Notes under the pieces: generated by a model
The model's input: the letters and a program-made list of their open reading frames with translations, nothing else
Told to the model about the DNA's origin: nothing
Databases searched by the model: none
Made by a program: the position numbers and the translations under genes
Part shown: piece after piece, positions 32,118-42,363 of the stretch
Position numbering within the stretch: position 1 is the first letter of the stretch
How the letters are laid out: each line of letters opens with the position of its first letter
Assembly: GCA_004835665.1 (NCBI GenBank)
Contig: RBKR01000019.1
Span: 496,001 to 560,000, forward strand
Source of the DNA: Phoma sp. XZ068
Taxonomy: Eukaryota; Ascomycota; Dothideomycetes; Pleosporales; Didymellaceae
Direction of reading: 5' to 3'
DNA: 64,000 nt

Positions 32118-32711
32118 ATGATTACTATTGAAAATCGAGTTCCGAGGAGAGACGAGTCAAGCATATGCAGCTCTAATCAACAACACGCCCTACAAGGCCG
32201 CGTAGCCGATCCGCGTCAAGATCAGCCAGCATACCAAATGTTGCGGTCACGAGTAGTTGATGGAAGAGAGAGCCGTGAAGAGCTAGATCAGGACTTATCG
32301 GAGGACAGAAGCCGAAAGAGCGAAGTCAGACGTTGTACAAAGCTTTCAAACCATATTACACACCCACAGCTCTTGCATATCCACACCGTTAAATGTGTCT
32401 ATTTCTCCATCTGGGTTTGATATCGTACACCATTTTCCGTTTCTGACCATGCTGATGCGTGGGGATAACTAGCCTTGCCTCTTCTGCTCTGCCTGCCTAG
32501 CTAGCGTACTAGGGGCCAAACGCCATCAACAGCCCCATTTTCATCCTCCGATAGCCTACCGACACACTTGCACCCTCATAATCTCTTTCCCCGTACAGAT
32601 CTGGAGCAAGATCTAAGACTCACAGATATAGTATAAGTAGAAGGCTTACCCCAAGGCTGAACAATCTATCGAGTGCCACACATCGCCCTACTCAACGACA
32701 CACGACTCACC
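32118..32711. other. intergenic between WASP and the cupin gene
   Basis: 594 bp, WASP 3' flank and cupin promoter. Nothing specific seen. An ATG at 32673 in frame with the cupin start would add 13 residues. Confidence 0.5.
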
Positions 32712-33470
32712 ATGGCTCCCCCCGACCCCAACTTGATCGCTCAGCTCGAAGCAGCAAAGAGCATATCCGGGCCCCACACGCTCTGCAATGCAACCTTCAT
32801 CGTCGAATTCCTGGAACCCCCTCCCTCATTCAACGCCACAGTCCTCATGCGCCTCACCTTCACTCTCCCCGCCATGAAACTCGGAAAAAAACATCCCGCC
32901 GCTCCACCCCTCCACGTGCACTTCTCCCAATCCGAGACCTTCATCGTCGTCAAAGGCACGCTCGGCTCAACCATGGGCTACGACGTGCAAGACCGCGCGT
33001 GGTCAAAGGGCATGGAGCCGTTTGAAGTCGTGCCCTGGGCGCCGCATAATTTCTGGCCGCATCCTGAGGCTGAGGAGGAGACGACGCTGTATTTGTGGGC
33101 GCATCCGGATGTAGATGCTAAAATGGATCGGTTGTTCTTTGAGAATCTGCTGTTGTTTATGAGTGATGTTGGGGAGGGGAAGAGGAGGATGGATCCAGTG
33201 CAGCTCTTTGTTACGCAGTAAGTTGTTTTTTGTTTGTTAGGTATGGTGGGATGCAGGTATTGCAAGGCTGATGATGGTAGACATGCGAGTGATACTGCGG
33301 CCGTTATGTTTCCGACCGCGTCGTGGCTGGGTCCGCTCAGGTGGTGGGTACCCTGGGCCTTTCAAGCGACGATCTCAGGGGCGGGAAAGCTAGTGGGTTA
33401 TAAGACGCTGATGGAGAAGTATACGAGAAAAGAGGACTGGGAGGAGTATGTGAGGACTAAGCGAGCTTGA
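32712..33470 (+). CDS. cupin-fold protein
   Basis: Exons: 32712-33217, 33281-33470; 231 residues. A single cupin barrel: HVHFSQSETFIVVKGTLGS carries the His-x-His...Glu metal-site pattern, then WAPHNFWPHPEAEE supplies a second histidine-rich strand. The C-terminal part from the second exon is hydrophobic (LGPLRWWVPWAFQATISGAG) and may associate with a membrane. The substrate is unknown. Three possible acceptors occur in the intron; only the last (GGTAG at 33276-33280) keeps the frame. A 15-bp duplication (GAGCCTTGTC(A/G)AGCT) at 33469-33498 overlaps the stop codon. Confidence 0.7.
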
Positions 33471-34161
33471 GCCTTGTCAAGCTGAGCCTTGTCGAGCTGA
33501 GGCCTGGTGAATGACTTGGCAGCGGAGCAACAGAACTTGGCATGAGTTTCATCTTTGAGAGAAGGTACGACATGCATATTGTTCGGCGCTATGTAATTTC
33601 CTAGCTACGAGTGTTTAATCTCAGGATCAATTTCATGGCATTAGGAGGAGTCTTGGTGTTGATATTGCCGCAGATGCCGAAGATGATGATGTACCCCGGT
33701 GACAAGTCCCATCTATCAAGTGTCGTTCGTACCTCGACCTGAAGTTTGAACCTCTGAGGGACGTGTCATGCCTGTTTACTTTTGGGGGCAGGAGCGGGCA
33801 AAGAAGCGGGTATGCTCGAATGCCAACAGTCGATCTATCCCGGGCCAGACCCAGTGATCCGACTATAAGACTCGACTATAACAAGGATGGCATGCAGATC
33901 TATCAGAGTAATGCTCGAGATATACCTACAAAATATCTTGTGGGAACGGCATTCTCAACTGTGACTTTCAGGGGTCACTCCTGGTGTAGCAGCAGCAGAT
34001 CAGACGCATATGGTTCAGGAGGAATGGATGCAATGGCTTTGGGTATTTTCGATATTTCTTCTAATATGTTTCTTTGCTGAGAGGGTCATTCCGCCATTAC
34101 CACAACCCTAATCAGGTTTCACTTCTTATATACAAGCTGTCGCCAGCACCTCTTCTAATCT
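33471..34161. other. tail-to-tail intergenic stretch
   Basis: About 690 bp between the cupin and the hevein-type gene. Besides the 15-bp repeat over the cupin stop, nothing is recognised; frame 33763-34080 has no motif. Confidence 0.5.
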
Positions 34162-34885
34162 TTAAGCCTTGCACAGGTTGGCAGATCCACTCCAGTTCTT
34201 CTGGCACCAGTTGGCCGCGCCGCAAAAATCGTCGCCAGTACCGCAGAAGTTGGATCCTGAGCAGCAGAGTCCAGCCTTGCACTTCTTGTTCACAATGGGT
34301 CCGCAAGTCTCACCGGGACCAGCATCGGCACCCCTCGCGACAGTGGGCTCAGAAGGAGCCTTCTGGCTGTCGCACTTTCCGAAGCCGGCCTGGCAGCCGT
34401 CGCCGCAGTAGATGGCCTGGTCCTGGATGTCGTTCTTAGGTCCGCAGTGACCGGCAGACGAGCAGCATCGGTAGAAGTAGCCGTTGGCTCCGGCACCGGG
34501 GCAGGTAACACCACCCTGGGCGTGACCGCAGACATCGATGACAGGGACAGATGCGGGGAATGTCTGAGCGGCAGAAGTGGGGGCGGAGGCCTTGGTGGAG
34601 GTCTTCATGGTGGTAGGGGTCTTAGGAGCGCAGGAGGAACCGGGGGCAGAGAATGATTTCAGGCAAGTGGAGGCATCGCAGTGATCCTTGGTGCTACCGC
34701 ACTGTTATGTGTTAGCAACTGAAACTGGTCTGAGGTGACTGAAGACGGCGTACCCATCCATACTGAGAGCAGCAGTTGTTGTCCTTGCAGACTACGTTGC
34801 CATACTGAGGACCGCAGTGCTCGGGGTCGACCTGAGCGAGGACACCCGCGGCGAGGGAAAAGATAGCGACGGCAGCGAACTTCAT
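34162..34885 (-). CDS. secreted protein with three hevein-type chitin-binding (CBM18) domains
   Basis: Exons: 34885-34754, 34701-34162; 223 residues. Residues 1-17 (MKFAAVAIFSLAAGVLA) are a clear signal peptide. Three cysteine-rich hevein-like segments follow: about 24-57 (CGPQYGNVVCKDNNCCSQYGWCG), 102-154 (with YFYRCCSSAGHCG) and 177-221 (CGPIVNKKCKAGLCCSGSNFCG), separated by Ser/Thr/Pro/Ala linkers. The middle domain is widened and may be degenerate. The intron lies inside domain 1, between Trp44 and Cys45. There is no catalytic domain, so it probably binds chitin at the cell wall or outside the cell; a role in shielding hyphae is possible but inferred. Confidence 0.85.
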
Positions 34886-35986
34886 TATGACTATGATGGT
34901 TCTGTAACGAATGACTTTTACTGGAAAACGAGTGTATGCGACGATAAAACAACGAGATGGAATCGATAACGAAAGAAACCCACCAAACGTCCAGGGACAG
35001 CTTTTCTTATGTAGACTTCCTCATGTAGACGTATTTTTAGATAATCCCGTATTGTCGTTGCCGCATATACCTTGCATGTCCAATCACCACCACGTGCAGT
35101 AAGGCCTGATGGTCATTTTGCAGGGTTGTTCGACCGACTTTGAGCGTTTTGAACCGTAGTGGGCGCGATGGGCTGTCAGGTTACGTCAAAAGGAAAGCCC
35201 GTTCCTGAGTGCAGGGATCAGTGCGGTAGCAAAACAGATCCCATTGACTCGGAGATTTGCCTTCGCCGGATGTGGTGGCCGAGGTGGCGGCTTATCATGC
35301 GTTGGAATGAAGAAGTTTGCTGGTTCGTTGTGAACATCGTAGGTTGTTGTTTACAAGCAATTGACGTGTCGCATTGAAGGCGTTTGCCGCGCCCAGCAAT
35401 GCATTGCGAGCGAAAAAGCTGTCAGCGCTGAAATTGCAAACACCGCTGATCATTTGGACACGAGGTATTGAAAATGCGCTGTCTTACGAGGTGGAGGAGC
35501 TGGAGTGGAGCCGTCCATGCCGAAAGTTAAGCAAACGCCAAGCGCTAGCGGCCGGATCCAATCACCGCCGTTCTCCCGCTATCCCCTGACTCTAGCTCCT
35601 GATCCAGGCACGGTGAGGCACGAAGCTTTGAGGCGTTAGCTTATCGTATCGTTTGCGTCTTTTGAAGTGAAAGGGACAATTGAGACAGTTTGCACCAGAC
35701 GTCCGAGTGCCACCAGAATAACAATACCACAATCTCTACAGTTAAGGCAGATCCTATAAGATGTCTCGATGGTTTTCCCGCCACATCCGAGAGGTTTCTA
35801 GCAGGTTGTGCATGACTTCATTTCTTCGTATCTAAACGGGTGGCTTGACCAAACAAGCGCCATCCCGCAGCCTCCCCCGGCTATTCTATGTAATACAGTC
35901 GCTCGCGAGTGAGCTAGAAGCTAATATGTGCGTGAAAGCGGTATGTAGCTTCCTCCAGAAAGTGTGGAGGTTGCTACGTCACTGAA
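34886..35986. other. 1.1-kb intergenic stretch
   Basis: Promoter of the hevein-type gene and 3' flank of the SDR gene. Short frames such as 35374-35589 have no recognisable content. Confidence 0.5.
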
Positions 35987-37156
35987 CTAGTTTCCGGCCT
36001 GCATGGAGTAACCGCCATCCACGGTAATTGTCTGACCGTTGAGGTACTGGCACAATGTAACGAACATGATCGTTTGAGCCATGTCAGTGTCCTTGCCAGG
36101 CCGCTGGGCGGGAAGGCCCTCCTTCTTCTCTTTTGGCATCTCAGACTTTTGGTTGTCGTCGCGACTCTCCTGTGTGGTCATTTCACTGGGGAAGACACCC
36201 GGTGCGATGCTATTCACGCGGACCTTGATTCCATTCTTTGCGATTTCAGTTGCGAGCATCTTGTTCATGTGGATTGTGGCGCTCTTGCTAGCATTGTAAG
36301 AGAAATGGTCCTGGGAGATACGGACGTGACCGGATATCGAAGAGATGTTGACAATGGTGGAGGACCAGCCGTGTGTTTTCTCAGTTCCCTTTGCAAGAAG
36401 CGGAAGGAAAGCAGTTCCCTGAAATACAAGTTAGTGATGCCGTAATTGACACAAAAAGTAATCTTCATCATACCATCAGAAAAGGGCCAACGACGTTAGT
36501 CTGGTAGGTATCCAGCCACGCTTTCTCGCTTGTGTCGCCGAACATGTTCTTCGTGAATTCCTCAGCACTTTCCACCTTGGTGCTCGTCTTGCCGTATGCG
36601 ATTCCGGCGTTGTTAACGAGGATGTCTAAGGACTTCTCCCTCAACTCGAACTCTTTCAGAATGTTCCTTTGCGATCGTTAGCATCGTGGCTCAACGTATT
36701 ATCAGACATAATCTGGGAAATATTCAAAACACCTGCCCGAGATCCAAAACGAGGAAGCTACAAGATCCAATATTAATCTATGGAGGGTTCCATTCTCGGG
36801 CCGGCAGGTATCATAGTTGCTAGCCCCGGGAAGAGATATTTGAGATCTTGAGTCCCGTCCTTACGCAAGGGAGGATCTGTAGCTAGACTGGAGAGGTATT
36901 TAACTTACTGAACGCCATCCTTGGTCTGCACATCGCCAACAATGGGAATAATCTGGCCAGGAATGTCTTTGCCGTGCACCTCAACGACCTTATCGAGTTT
37001 TTCTTCTGTTCTGCCGACAATGTAGACTTTGGCACCGTTGACCGCAAGAGTTTGTGTAATCATAAGACCAATTCCAGACCCGCCACCTGTAACAAGGGCA
37101 ATCTTGTCCTTGACATTGAAGATGCTGGACTGCTGGAGCTCCGCGTTGTTCGACAT
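35987..37156 (-). CDS. short-chain dehydrogenase/reductase (SDR)
   Basis: Exons: 37156-36909, 36666-36474, 36418-35987; 290 residues. A classical SDR: nucleotide loop TGGGSGIG near residue 25, LDILVNNAG, the catalytic Ser in NISSISG, YNASK with catalytic Tyr and Lys, and a C-terminal NGQTITVDGGYSMQAG. The substrate cannot be told from sequence. The frame continues upstream of ATG 37156 to ATG 37216, and the added residues MPVQERATRFSNRLQRSYST look like a mitochondrial presequence with an R-x-Y-S cleavage site, so a dual-targeted form is possible. Intron 1 is 242 nt, four times the local norm, and contains an inverted repeat. Confidence 0.88.
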
Positions 37157-38123
37157 CGTAGAATAGGATCGTTGTAACCGGTTCGAAAATCGGGTTGCAC
37201 GCTCTTGTACTGGCATGAAAGTCGTTCGAAGTAGATTATTACTTGCGAAAAAGATTTTTTTTTGGCATTTGATATACATCGAAAACTGTGGTGTCGGCTG
37301 ACGTCACGAGTGAGTCGCGTTGCGGAGCGCGTCAAGGTGACGTTTGAGGAAACCTTTGTCACGAGCATAATGGTCTGTTGGGTATCTAGAACGTAAAACT
37401 AACACAGGTGGACACAGAAGAGGGAAAGCTGCAGGCTAGAAATAATCATAAGGTGTGAACCGCGCATGGACTGTAAGAGTTTCAGTCACTAACGCGTTCA
37501 TGATGTCAATATAGTGGCTAGATATATGGATCTTGACGACGATACAGCGGAGCAAAGCGCATGCTGAGCGTGTTGATTACATCTGCAGGACACAGCCCAT
37601 ACCAGAAAGTTGCTCTCCACGTGGCGCGCACCGCCCTTGCTTCATCTTTACGCCTCGATCCCGTCAAGGCAGCCACAAAGATCTTCAACCTGGTCCGCAA
37701 TTCAGAGTGTCTACTTGTTGCTGAGATGTGTACACAACATGTTAAGATCCTTACTGGGTACCCTCACTATATCATCGGGCCAGCTCAGAGCTATGACTGC
37801 CCTTATACTCTCCATACATTTCCATCAGCTACACCTCGGTTGACAAAAGTAGATGTGCTAGGTATAGACCATGACACTGCTGATATTTTAGATATCCTCC
37901 AACGCGGTACATTGGAGCTGGATGTCGAAAAGAGCACCGCTGTCGTTGTAGCTGGCCATAGGTCTAGAAGCCGGTCGACCAGCTGGGCGAATGTTGCAGG
38001 TCCTTGACACGAAGGATGCCGGCTTTGTATGGATGAGGACAAGAGAATTCGCATCTCTCATCTCCTCCTTTTTCTACCTGGTCGGCTATTTTGTGCCAAG
38101 TTATAGGTTTTGTGACGATCTGT
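37157..38123. other. intergenic stretch with one unconvincing frame
   Basis: Contains the SDR promoter (CRE at 37299-37306) and the 3' flank of the Hsp70-like gene. A plus-strand frame at 37561-38007 (148 codons) has no motif or family I recognise; I do not call it a gene. Confidence 0.45.
37299..37306. promoter_or_regulatory. palindromic CRE (TGACGTCA) upstream of the SDR gene
   Basis: Exact ATF/CREB palindrome 82 bp before ATG 37216 and 142 bp before ATG 37156. A second half-type site (TGACGTTT) lies near 37339. Bound by Atf1-like factors in other fungi; function here is inferred. Confidence 0.5.
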
Positions 38124-40175
38124 TTAGTGGAATTTGGCCTGGACACCTCCATATCTGACACCATCCACTTTTAGCTCAAACACCAAACCTGCGCTCTCTA
38201 TCCGCATGTCTAATGTGAAGTCTAGGTTGTCGAACTCGACGCCTTTCGTCGTCGTCAAACGCGTGAACAGACTCTTTGGTACAGTATTCAGATCCGTAGT
38301 AAGCGTGCATACATTGATGAGGCCCTTCCGAAATGAGTCTGGTGCGACATCCATATCGCATGCGATCAGGTCGTCTTCGACGATCAACGATTGACCAGGT
38401 CGGAAATTGCGTGTGTAGTGGAACGAGATAGGTTGTGATTCAGACACTTGTGCGCCCTGTGCAATGTTAGCAACTACCCCATTTACGATTACTTGGGAGC
38501 GTACCTTCGCAATATGCCACTGCATCCGATCACTAACCATCCATCGTTCCCACAGAGGACTCCAGTATCTATCAGATATAGGATGTTTCGCTTCATCAAA
38601 CACAGTAGCATAGCTGGTGCCATAGTGCCATCGACTTCTCCTACTGACCACCATGCTGCCTTCCAAGCCCCGAAGGACTGCTCCTCTTACCACTGCAGTC
38701 CAGGCATGTATAGGGTGATATATCTGAACGGATTGTGTAGGAGCCATGGCGATAGCGTGAGTCGGTCGTTCCGAGTATGGCGGAGGTGGTGACGTATTGA
38801 AATGAGACTTCATCCTCGAATACAAGTAGTTGCTTTGCCCAAATCCTCCCACAAGGACAATCCCACATACGAGCCCGCCGTTTGCTCTTATGGTTTCCAC
38901 TTGACCTTCCACCAGGTTGATGACCTCCTGTACAACAGGGTCGAAGATGCTCTTCACTTGCTCGCTGCTCATTACGAGAAAGCCGGAGTCAAGCCCAGCT
39001 TCTTCGTCGTCAGGCAGACCCGGGAAAGGCACGTTGACCTCGGCGTCTTCATCCTCGTTAAAGTTGCGCTTGACGAATTCCTCGAAGTATTTCAGTCCCA
39101 TGTTCCATGTTTTCGCCTTCTTTTCGCGCATCCAGTTGTAGCGTTCGACACCTATGCGCTGCTTGACATGATCCTCGAATCGGTAATTGAGGAACGCCGA
39201 GCCACATAGGTTCCCTGTTCCAACAGCGCTCTCTTCGACTCGAAGAGGGGCCAATTGAGTGATTTTGTATGCGATCAGATCAACAGTGCCACCGCCGGCA
39301 TCACAAACAACGAAGTTATCCCCAACTTTGAGGTGGTTCGGCTGTATGGCCTTGAGTGTGTATACTGCGGCAGCTTCAGGCTCCGATATGATCTTCAGAT
39401 CATGTCTGTTGCCCATGCCTGCCTTTTCAGCAGCTTTTAGTGTAGCATCCTTTGCCGAGTCTGACCATACAGCTGGCACAGTCAAGACAAACTCCACCTT
39501 GGTCAAGCTCATAAACGTTTCTCCATATCTCCTTGTCAATGTCTCCATTGTGTGTTTGTATATTTGTGACAGGTAGTCTGTCACAGCTTCGTTTACAGTC
39601 TTTCCATTTTTGCGGAGTTCGGCTGCGGTTTCGAGTGGCGAGACAAAGTGTGGAAGTTTCTGGTTTCGGTCAAGGAATAGCTTTATACATCGCAGGCGCG
39701 TTTCTTCAGGCTTGAACTGGAAACCCCATTTGACATTAGCTGCAGGCTTCGAGGAGGTTTCGAGGGAGGACGTAGAGCCGTTCGAGGGAGGTGTTTCGGT
39801 ATAGCCAATCTCTGTAGGTACTTTGTCTGATGTGATCCCTGATTGTCCGTAAGTACATGAAGCTCAGCCGCGCACAATGGGAAAGTAGCGTACCGTTTCC
39901 GCCTGGCCAAGTCTTGATAATGTCGATGTCGTCAGGGGTTGCCGAATAGACAGCAGCCACACCTTGAGAAATCAGCCATTGTGCTCCCTAGATTTGCGCA
40001 TTACAAACGACCTACCGCTATAAGTTGTGCCAAAGTCAACCCCAACTATCAGGCGATCTTGGGCAGCGCTTGCGCTTGAAGCGGCGCCAATTGCTCCTGT
40101 CGCTAGGTTCGCATTGGACCCTGGGTTGAAGGAGAAGGGGACATTGCCCCCCCGGAATGGAAGTGACGTGCTCAT
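38124..40175 (-). CDS. HSPA12-like Hsp70-family protein
   Basis: Exons: 40175-40016, 39962-39894, 39838-38505, 38456-38124; 631 residues. ATPase landmarks of the actin/Hsp70 fold: VGVDFGTTYSG (phosphate 1, about 43-53), ISEPEAAAVYTL, VVCDAGGGTVDLIAY (phosphate 2) and IVLVGGFGQSNYL (adenosine loop). The C-terminal part differs from canonical substrate-binding domains and there is no EEVD end, as in the HSPA12 group that is greatly expanded in filamentous fungi. The 48-nt segment 38457-38504 is open in frame, but has a perfect donor and acceptor and is absent from the family pattern WHIAKGAQV, so I treat it as an intron. Role unknown. Confidence 0.85.
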
Positions 40176-40614
40176 GTCCTCCTGGGCAGGCCAATGGCAC
40201 TAGGTATACGCGTGAATAAGATGGTGTCGGTCCTCCGAGGCGCGTTGCGGGGTCGAATCAGCCAACAAACAGCGGTCGCGTAAAGACTCGAAATTAGCTG
40301 AGGAGGCGAAAAGACCTTCAGGTCAAGTAAATGGCAGCCTGAAAGGCATCGCACAGTTCAGGCACCTGCAGGGCTCCTGTGCGCAATAGTGAAGCCTGAA
40401 GCTATGTGCAGGGCGCCCAGCTGTAGCTTGGACGATCATCAGTCGCGTGCGGCTGCGGCAAAGCCCCGCTGAGCTCCGAATCGGCCATCATCCCTCGCGA
40501 GATCGATCAGGCAGCACTTTAAGGTGTTCGTTGCTGCGGCCATTTTCTCCAAAGTTTCGATCTTGGTTTGGCGTTCGGGAAATGGAACCCTGAGATCGGA
40601 AGTACCTCGAAGCT
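40176..40614. promoter_or_regulatory. divergent upstream region of the Hsp70-like and coiled-coil genes
   Basis: 439 bp between two divergent starts. No heat-shock element or other named site was convincing to me. Confidence 0.45.
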
Positions 40615-42256
40615 ATGACCGGCGAGAAGAAGGGCTCTGGTCAGTGTCGACGTCGCACAATCTACTGCATTGGTCTGATCAATACTGACTCAAGCAGATC
40701 TTTCCGGTCGACTCAGCGTCAAGCGGGGAGGAAAGCTGATTTCAAAGACCTTAGGCAAGTCATCGTCACCGCCTTCAATAAGTGCACCGCCAAAGGCTGC
40801 TGTTGGCGCGTCGAAAGTAAAGAAAGATGAAGTGCAAAGGCGCAAGAACTCGTTCCATGATATGCTGCGTGGGTCGCCGAAAGAGAAGGTTGGAGGACAG
40901 GCTACGCTATTGAAAGTACCTTCATCAGGCGCAACTCAAACAGCTCACAGTCAAGACGCAGGTGGCAGTAGTAGCTCTGCATCCGCGAATGTTGTCATCA
41001 CAGATGGCCGTCAATCACCGAAACGCGAGAAACCACCTGTGCAAGAAGACGACAGGCTTGAAACGCTGGAGAAAGCTCTTGCGGTCGCGAATGACGAAGT
41101 AGCTGCTTTGAGGCGCGAGCTTGAGCGAGTGAAGCAAGATGCTCAAGCTTCCGTCGAGATTTCTAGACATCAGGCTGCAGAAGCACATCGGCAGGCAGTA
41201 CTAGAAAATGCTGCCTGTCCCCATCGATACTCCCATCAGGAATGCGACGATGAGATGAACGACCACGGGGAAGATCTAATCGAACAAAATCGTGCCCTCC
41301 GCTACCGTGTCGTCGAACTCCAAGACCAACTTGACACACAGTCATCAGCGCACCCTTCAGAGCTTCTTCATAGCGAAGCGGACTGGAACGCCCTGACACT
41401 TCGTCTACACGATACCGAAAAGGAGTCACACTCGCGCCTCCAGCAACTACTATCGCTCAAGTCCAGCATCTCATCTCTCACACGCACAGACTCGCAAATC
41501 AGCGACAGCGAACTTGCAGAATCGTTCTTGCAGCTAGCAAATCGAGTCAGAGAATGGGTCGTGTCGAACTATCGGCGCACGAAGATGGATCTCGACAATT
41601 TCCCTGATGCAACTGTGAGATTATTGCGATCCATCAAAGTTAACTACGAGGAGATAGACGGGGCGGACAAGCTTGCACTATACCAAGCTGTGGTATCATG
41701 CGTCCTCATGCGAATCTTCGATGACCCTCTGGTCGTTGGCCTGCCAGATCGAGATATTTATGCTGGGCTCAGAGTATTTGCTCGAGGTACACAGCAGATG
41801 GGCGTAGAATCCCGGGAATGGAGGCGTGCAACACTTCGGGTGGTAGAGAGAATTGCACAGACACCAACTATACTCAGTTGGAGGAATCAAAAGCTGGAGC
41901 TGTTGGCTGGCGAACTTGAAACAATCATGTTGTCAATCTCCTCTACAGAACTCACTTCGAGCGCTCGAGTAGCATTGATTGGTATCATGAACTCAGCTGC
42001 GGAGCTACAGCGTACTCTCTGTCTCCAGAAAGCAGAGTACCGCGTCATATTTTTCGGACATGTTAGTGAACAACAACTTTACTTCGACGATCGCGCAATG
42101 GAGCCTATCAACGACCTGGAGTACACTGTGGATGAGGGCAGCGAGCCACACGCACAACGCGAGTTCGCATTCTGTGTCTTTCCGTGTCTAGAGAAGATTG
42201 GCGACGACATCAGCAATATTGTCTCCAAAGCTAGAGTGTGCTGTGGCGTCGGGTAA
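40615..42256 (+). CDS. coiled-coil hypothetical protein
   Basis: Exons: 40615-40639, 40698-42256; 527 residues. The first exon codes only MTGEKKGS plus one base; splicing gives LSGRLSVKRGGKLISKTLG. A disordered serine-rich part is followed by a coiled coil about residues 115-235 (DDRLETLEKALAVANDEV, LIEQNRALRYRV) and a globular C-terminal half (LANRVREWVVSNYRRTKMDL, YQAVVSCVLMRIFDDPLVVG) of the type common in uncharacterised dothideomycete proteins. I do not know its function. Confidence 0.75.
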
Positions 42257-42363
42257 TGTTATTTCCCTAGGACGTGTTGAGATTCCTCTGGTACATTACA
42301 TATTCATTGATTCGCTGGTGCTCAACCTATCGGTCATGTGTACGAATCCAAGCCCAACGGAGC

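Noticed and set aside
37561..38007. 148-codon plus-strand frame near the SDR and Hsp70-like genes
   Set aside because: No family, motif or neighbouring exon supports it; kept only as a remark in the intergenic entry.
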